A stretch of DNA of 17,679 bases from an uncultured Acholeplasmatales bacterium (GTDB taxonomy: Bacteria; Bacillota_I; Bacilli_A; ML615J-28; CAG-698), in NCBI GenBank assembly GCA_937877075.1, contig CALEGD010000127.1, forward strand, positions 1-17,679, in the 5' to 3' direction. The notes below the pieces were generated by a model. It had not been told where the DNA came from. It saw only the letters and a program-made list of their open reading frames with translations, and did no database searches. Every line of letters begins with the position of its first letter. The first letter of the stretch is position 1. Positions 14,232 through 17,679 of the stretch are shown piece after piece. The translations under genes were made by a program, and so were the position numbers.

Positions 14232-14239
14232 TTATTATT

Positions 14240-14270
14240 ACATCAGGTACTTAAGTACTTGATGTTTTAT
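14240..14270 (+). terminator. Intrinsic terminator at the end of the transporter cluster
   Basis: ACATCAGGTACTT / AAGTACTTGATGT (14240-14265) folds into an almost perfect hairpin of 13 positions with one G-T pair, less the tip needed for the loop. TTTTATT follows. It closes the transcription unit that begins at P1/P2. Confidence 0.82.
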
Positions 14271-14273
14271 TAT

Positions 14274-14466
14274 ATGAGAAATGTTTTTTTAAACTAGAAT
14301 AATTTGTTCTGGAAAAACCTGTTCATTTACCCTAAGGGTATGGAAAGTTCAGATGAATATACACTAAACTTTAGTATATTATTACAAATAATGGAAATCA
14401 AAATATGACAAGATTATTATACTTGTTTTTATTTGTTACATTTTAATCAATGTAGAGTATTTTTTC
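14274..14466. other. AT-rich intergenic stretch with small palindromes
   Basis: No gene seen. It holds two short perfect palindromes: TACCC-TAA-GGGTA at 14328-14340 and ACTAAA-C-TTTAGT at 14363-14375. Neither has a T-run, and both are upstream of the fakA promoter. A 13-codon ORF near 14405 has no convincing RBS and was not annotated. Confidence 0.45.
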
Positions 14467-14495
14467 TTGCCTAAATATTTTCAATATGCTATAAT
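14467..14495 (+). promoter_or_regulatory. Sigma-A promoter of fakA
   Basis: -35 TTGCCT (14467-14472), 17 nt, -10 TATAAT (14490-14495) with a TGC just before it (extended -10). Transcript start near 14502 leaves a leader of about 50 nt. It restarts transcription after the cluster terminator. Confidence 0.83.
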
Positions 14496-14553
14496 ATATA
14501 AAGTATCACAACTAGATATATATCTTAAAATTTAGAAAATTGGGGGCTTAACC

Positions 14554-16245
14554 ATGCAAATAAACAAAATTGACGGCGTTCTCTTTAAAACAATGGTTGT
14601 TAATGGCGCTGAAAATTTAAAGCTTAGTTATCAAAAAATAGACGCCCTGAATGTTTTTCCGGTTCCAGACGGTGATACCGGAACTAACATGCGTATGACA
14701 ATTGAGGGTGGAGTAAATGAGATATTTTCACTAGATGAAAAAGATATTTATGAAGTTTCTAAAAAATTATCGAGAGGAATGTTGATGGGAGCCAGGGGGA
14801 ACTCAGGCGTTATTCTCTCCCAATTATTCCGTGGTATTTCTAATGGACTTGAAGGTGTTAAAAGCGCTAATGCAATTGCTCTTGCAAAGGCTTTTGACAG
14901 CGGCGTTAAACAGGCATATAAAGCGGTTATGAAACCGGTAGAAGGAACAATATTAACTGTTGCTCGGGAAGCGAGCGAAAGATTATTAGCTATTTCTTCT
15001 TCAAGAATGTCAATTAATGAATTCTTTAAGGAATTTATTGGGGAAGCTAAAGCTTCACTTGAAAGAACTCCGGATTTATTACCGGTCCTTAAGGAAGCAG
15101 GAGTTGTTGACAGCGGTGGTGCCGGTTTGATCGTAATTCTTGAAGGAATGGCGATGGCAGTTGAAGGTGAATTTGTTACCGAAAAACCAGTTGAAGGCGC
15201 TATGCATACCGTCGGAACAAAATTTATCAGTAAGGTTGAAAATATTGACTTCGGTTACTGTACTGAATTTATCCTTCAACTATCGAAAGATAAGAATCCT
15301 GATGAAATTGCAGAAGAGGATGTTTCTAAAGTCCTTTCAACTTTCGGCGACTCACTGGTTATTGTAAAAGACGAGGACATTTTGAAAGTCCATATCCATA
15401 CACAAAAACCTGGTGATGTTTTAAACATAGGCCAACAATATGGTGAATTTATTCATCTGAAGATTGAAAATATGACTATCCAACATAATGAATCGGCAGA
15501 AATACGCAACGGTACTAAACAACATGATGAAGACTGTGCTTGTGGTGAACACCAGCAGGTAGAAGTCAAACGTCCTGAAGTTCGTAAGAAATATGCGATT
15601 GTTAGTGTTGCAACCGGCTGCGGTTTAATAAACGCATTTAAGGAAATGGGTTCTGATTATATTGTTTCCGGTGGTCAAAGCATGAATCCTTCGACTGAAG
15701 ATTTCATCCGTGGTTTTGATACTTTAAATGCAGATAATATCATTATCTTTCCAAATAATGGAAATATCATTTTGGCTGCGACTCAATCAGCCAAGATTTA
15801 TACAGAAAGCAAAGTTCATGTTGTTGAGACCAAGAGTCTTGCTCAAGGATTTGCTGCTCTGACAATGCTTGACTTGAATGGTGAACCCGAAGAAATTATC
15901 TCCGGATTGCAACCGGTAATCAATAATGTTACTACCGGCCTTATCACTTATTCTATTCGTGATACCGATATTGATGGTCTTCATATCCGTAAGGATGATT
16001 TCATCGGTTTATGTAATAATAAAATTGTTGCCTCTCACCGCCGTCGTTATGAAGCCGTTAAAGCTTTATTAAAAGTAGCAATTACTGACGAGAAGGAAAT
16101 TATCACCATTATTCACGGTGAAGGCGTTACTCAAAAAGAAGTTAATGATTTGGTTAAACATATTGAAAGAAATTATAGCAATCTTGAGATAGATGTCATC
16201 GAAGGAAATCAAGAAGTCTATAGTTATATTCTAGCAATAGAATAA
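14554..16245 (+). CDS. fakA: Fatty acid kinase ATP-binding subunit FakA (YloV, DAK2 family)
   Basis: 563 aa, close to the usual 550. With an acyl-binding FakB partner it phosphorylates fatty acids for phospholipid synthesis. The N-terminal DAK2 domain has NVFPVPDGDTGTNM with the metal/ATP-binding D39 and D41, then GARGNSGVILSQ, KPVEGT and VVDSGGAGLIV. The middle domain keeps a Cys-His-His set, C236 (YCTEF) and H280/H282 (VHIHT), matching the residues known to be important in S. aureus FakA. The C-terminal domain resembles the FakB/DegV fold region. The linker before it carries an odd DEDCACGEH stretch. The RBS is an unusual GGGGG at 14542-14546. In B. subtilis yloU precedes and sdaAB-sdaAA follow; both are absent here. 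No FakB is in the window. Confidence 0.92.
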   Translation: MQINKIDGVLFKTMVVNGAENLKLSYQKIDALNVFPVPDGDTGTNMRMTIEGGVNEIFSLDEKDIYEVSKKLSRGMLMGARGNSGVILSQLFRGISNGLEGVKSANAIALAKAFDSGVKQAYKAVMKPVEGTILTVAREASERLLAISSSRMSINEFFKEFIGEAKASLERTPDLLPVLKEAGVVDSGGAGLIVILEGMAMAVEGEFVTEKPVEGAMHTVGTKFISKVENIDFGYCTEFILQLSKDKNPDEIAEEDVSKVLSTFGDSLVIVKDEDILKVHIHTQKPGDVLNIGQQYGEFIHLKIENMTIQHNESAEIRNGTKQHDEDCACGEHQQVEVKRPEVRKKYAIVSVATGCGLINAFKEMGSDYIVSGGQSMNPSTEDFIRGFDTLNADNIIIFPNNGNIILAATQSAKIYTESKVHVVETKSLAQGFAALTMLDLNGEPEEIISGLQPVINNVTTGLITYSIRDTDIDGLHIRKDDFIGLCNNKIVASHRRRYEAVKALLKVAITDEKEIITIIHGEGVTQKEVNDLVKHIERNYSNLEIDVIEGNQEVYSYILAIE

Positions 16246-16249
16246 AATC

Positions 16250-16269
16250 AGGGCTTTTGCCCTTTTTTT
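16250..16269 (+). terminator. Intrinsic terminator between fakA and recG
   Basis: AGGGC-TTTT-GCCCT (16250-16263) followed by a run of seven T. It is compact and GC-rich. It starts 5 nt after the fakA stop and recG starts 15 nt after it, with no room for a promoter in between. recG must therefore depend on read-through or on a promoter inside fakA. Confidence 0.8.
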
Positions 16270-16283
16270 GTAAGGAGCCAGAA

Positions 16284-17679
16284 ATGAAGGATGTTTTACT
16301 TAGCAGCTTAGAGTACATCACCCCAAGACAGGCACAACATTTTAAAAAACATAATATTTTAACGGTTGAAGATTTACTCTTAAACTTTCCGACTAAATTT
16401 GATGATTATACTATCATCAGTATTAATGATGCCCAAGCCGAAGTTCCACTCACTATAGCCGGAGTTGTTCAGACGAAAGGAACCGTCTCAACAATCAAAA
16501 GTAAACTTACTTTGATGACTTTTTATGTTGATGTGGAAGGACGAAGAGTTAGGGTTTCAATCTTTAATCGCCATTTTTTGAAAAGCCGTATTTTTTACGG
16601 AGTTTATGTACGCCTAACCGGTAAATTCAATGCTAATATGAAATCCTTTACTGCTTCAGAGATTAGTTTTGAAGAATTATCTAATAATATTACACCTGTT
16701 TTTAATATTAAAGGGATAACAAATAACAAAGTATTGGGAATCAAAGAACGAGTTTTTGAAGATTTCGGCGAGAAAATTATAGATATTATCCCGGAAGAGG
16801 TGAGAATTCGTCGGAATTTAATTAATCGTTACCAAGCGATTAAGTATATTAATATCCCCGAGGATTCAAATGAAATCAAACTGGCAATTCATCGAATAAA
16901 GTTTGAAGAACTTCTGCTTTACCAGTTGAAAATTAAATATTTACTTTATATGAGGAAACATCATCCTCAGGGAGTCGCTTTAAATTATGACCGTGATAAA
17001 GTGGACCGTTTCATTCAAAATCTTCCTTTTGAACTGACTATTGATCAAAAACAAGCGGTGGAAGAGATTCTTCATGACATGGGAAGTAATTATAAAATGA
17101 ATCGTCTTCTTCAAGGGGAAGTCGGAAGCGGAAAGACGGTTGTGGCAGCGATTTGCCTTTATGCTGCGATTACTGCTGGTTTTCAAGGGGCAATTATGGT
17201 TCCGACTGAAGTTCTCGCGGGGCAACATTATAAAACCTTCCAAGAATTTTTTAAGAACGAAGACATTGTTATTGAAATGCTTTCTTCGTCGGTAGCAACC
17301 AAAGATAAAAAAGAAATCCTTGACGGCTTAATTTCCAATGAAATAGATATTATTATCGGAACTCATTCATTATTTGGCCGAGATGTTGCATTTGAAAGAT
17401 TAGGTTTGGTTATTACCGATGAAGAGCATCGTTTCGGTGTCAAACAAAGAGTTTCAATTGTCGGTAAAGGTCATTTAATCGATCATTTAAAAATGAGTGC
17501 CACTCCAATTCCAAGGACATTAGCAATTTCAGTTTTGGGTGATTCCGACATTTCTATGATTAAAACCCTTCCGGGTCATCGAAAAGAACCAATTACAAAA
17601 TATCTCAATTACAAAGACATACCTTTGGTTCACGAACACATCTTTAAGGAAATTAAGCGGGGCCGACAGGTTTATATCA
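16284..17679 (+). CDS. recG: ATP-dependent DNA helicase RecG (3' partial)
   Basis: First 465 codons of RecG (usually about 670-690), which remodels stalled replication forks and branched DNA. The frame runs uninterrupted to the window end. The N-terminal wedge/OB-fold region (about 1-150) starts with a helix-hairpin-helix-like segment (ITPRQAQHFKKHNILTVEDL). Helicase domain 1 follows: TIDQKQAV, Walker A GEVGSGKT (278-285), the GTHSLFG motif, Walker B DEEHRFGV (from D379; most family members have DEQH) and SATPIPRTLA. Helicase domain 2 is only begun (KEIKRGRQVYI). TAAGGAG at 16270-16276 is the RBS. Position after fakA is as in B. subtilis, less sdaAB/sdaAA. A terminator stands between the two genes. 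Confidence 0.96.
   Translation, partial: MKDVLLSSLEYITPRQAQHFKKHNILTVEDLLLNFPTKFDDYTIISINDAQAEVPLTIAGVVQTKGTVSTIKSKLTLMTFYVDVEGRRVRVSIFNRHFLKSRIFYGVYVRLTGKFNANMKSFTASEISFEELSNNITPVFNIKGITNNKVLGIKERVFEDFGEKIIDIIPEEVRIRRNLINRYQAIKYINIPEDSNEIKLAIHRIKFEELLLYQLKIKYLLYMRKHHPQGVALNYDRDKVDRFIQNLPFELTIDQKQAVEEILHDMGSNYKMNRLLQGEVGSGKTVVAAICLYAAITAGFQGAIMVPTEVLAGQHYKTFQEFFKNEDIVIEMLSSSVATKDKKEILDGLISNEIDIIIGTHSLFGRDVAFERLGLVITDEEHRFGVKQRVSIVGKGHLIDHLKMSATPIPRTLAISVLGDSDISMIKTLPGHRKEPITKYLNYKDIPLVHEHIFKEIKRGRQVYI

Noticed and set aside
4284..14273. Transporter cluster as a mobile element
   Set aside because: No integrase, transposase, att-like flanking repeats or tRNA were found, and base composition does not look clearly different by eye.
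14405..14446. 13-codon hydrophobic ORF (MTRLLYLF...)
   Set aside because: No good RBS, and short hydrophobic ORFs are common by chance in AT-rich DNA.
15079..15984. Three ORFs (both strands) within fakA
   Set aside because: Out of frame with the conserved FakA protein; no independent evidence.
16980..17243. 87-codon minus-strand ORF inside recG
   Set aside because: Antisense to the RecG Walker A region, which is clearly coding on the plus strand.

Overview
The window is AT-rich bacterial DNA from a low-GC Bacillota, most likely class Bacilli. TGA is a stop codon and TGG encodes Trp, so it is not a Mycoplasma/Spiroplasma code-4 genome. The flanking genes keep the B. subtilis order around rsmB-rlmN-...-rsgA-rpe-thiN-spoVM-(rpmB, opposite strand)-...-yloV/fakA-...-recG. 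I infer an uncultured Bacilli lineage, possibly near Erysipelotrichales or the Mollicutes-like orders, but the sequence alone does not fix the family. A SpoVM-like peptide suggests a spore-forming organism or ancestor.

Left part (1-4283): a tight co-directional operon of RNA-modification, ribosome-assembly and cofactor genes: rsmB (5' end outside the window), rlmN, rsgA, rpe and thiN. Three of the four junctions overlap by 4 nt. It is followed by a 32-codon spoVM-like gene at 3931-4029. rpmB (L28) converges from the minus strand and has its own strong promoter. Two back-to-back intrinsic terminators separate it from spoVM, and the rpmB terminator overlaps the last codons of spoVM. prpC/prkC, which in B. 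subtilis lie between rlmN and rsgA, are absent.

Central part (4284-14273): a 10-kb carbohydrate-type ABC importer cluster occupies the place where B. subtilis has yloU (Asp23 family). Upstream, a 69-nt promoter-plus-leader module is present twice, exactly 134 bp apart. After it come a weak attenuator-like hairpin and a cre-like site. Gene order is ATPase 1, a six-TM protein, two LplB/YtcP-type permeases, a 738-aa lipoprotein binding protein, a strong intercistronic hairpin, two four-TM proteins, a second intact ATPase, two more four-TM proteins, then a terminator. Two complete MsmX/UgpC-type ATPases plus five unrecognised small membrane proteins around one importer make this the most unusual part of the window. 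No hydrolase, sugar-catabolic enzyme or regulator accompanies it, so the substrate is unknown.

Right part (14274-17679): a promoter region, fakA/yloV (fatty acid kinase, DAK2 family), a terminator, and the first 465 codons of recG, which runs off the window. B. subtilis sdaAB/sdaAA, normally between yloV and recG, are missing. No rRNA, tRNA, CRISPR array, transposase or integrase was seen.
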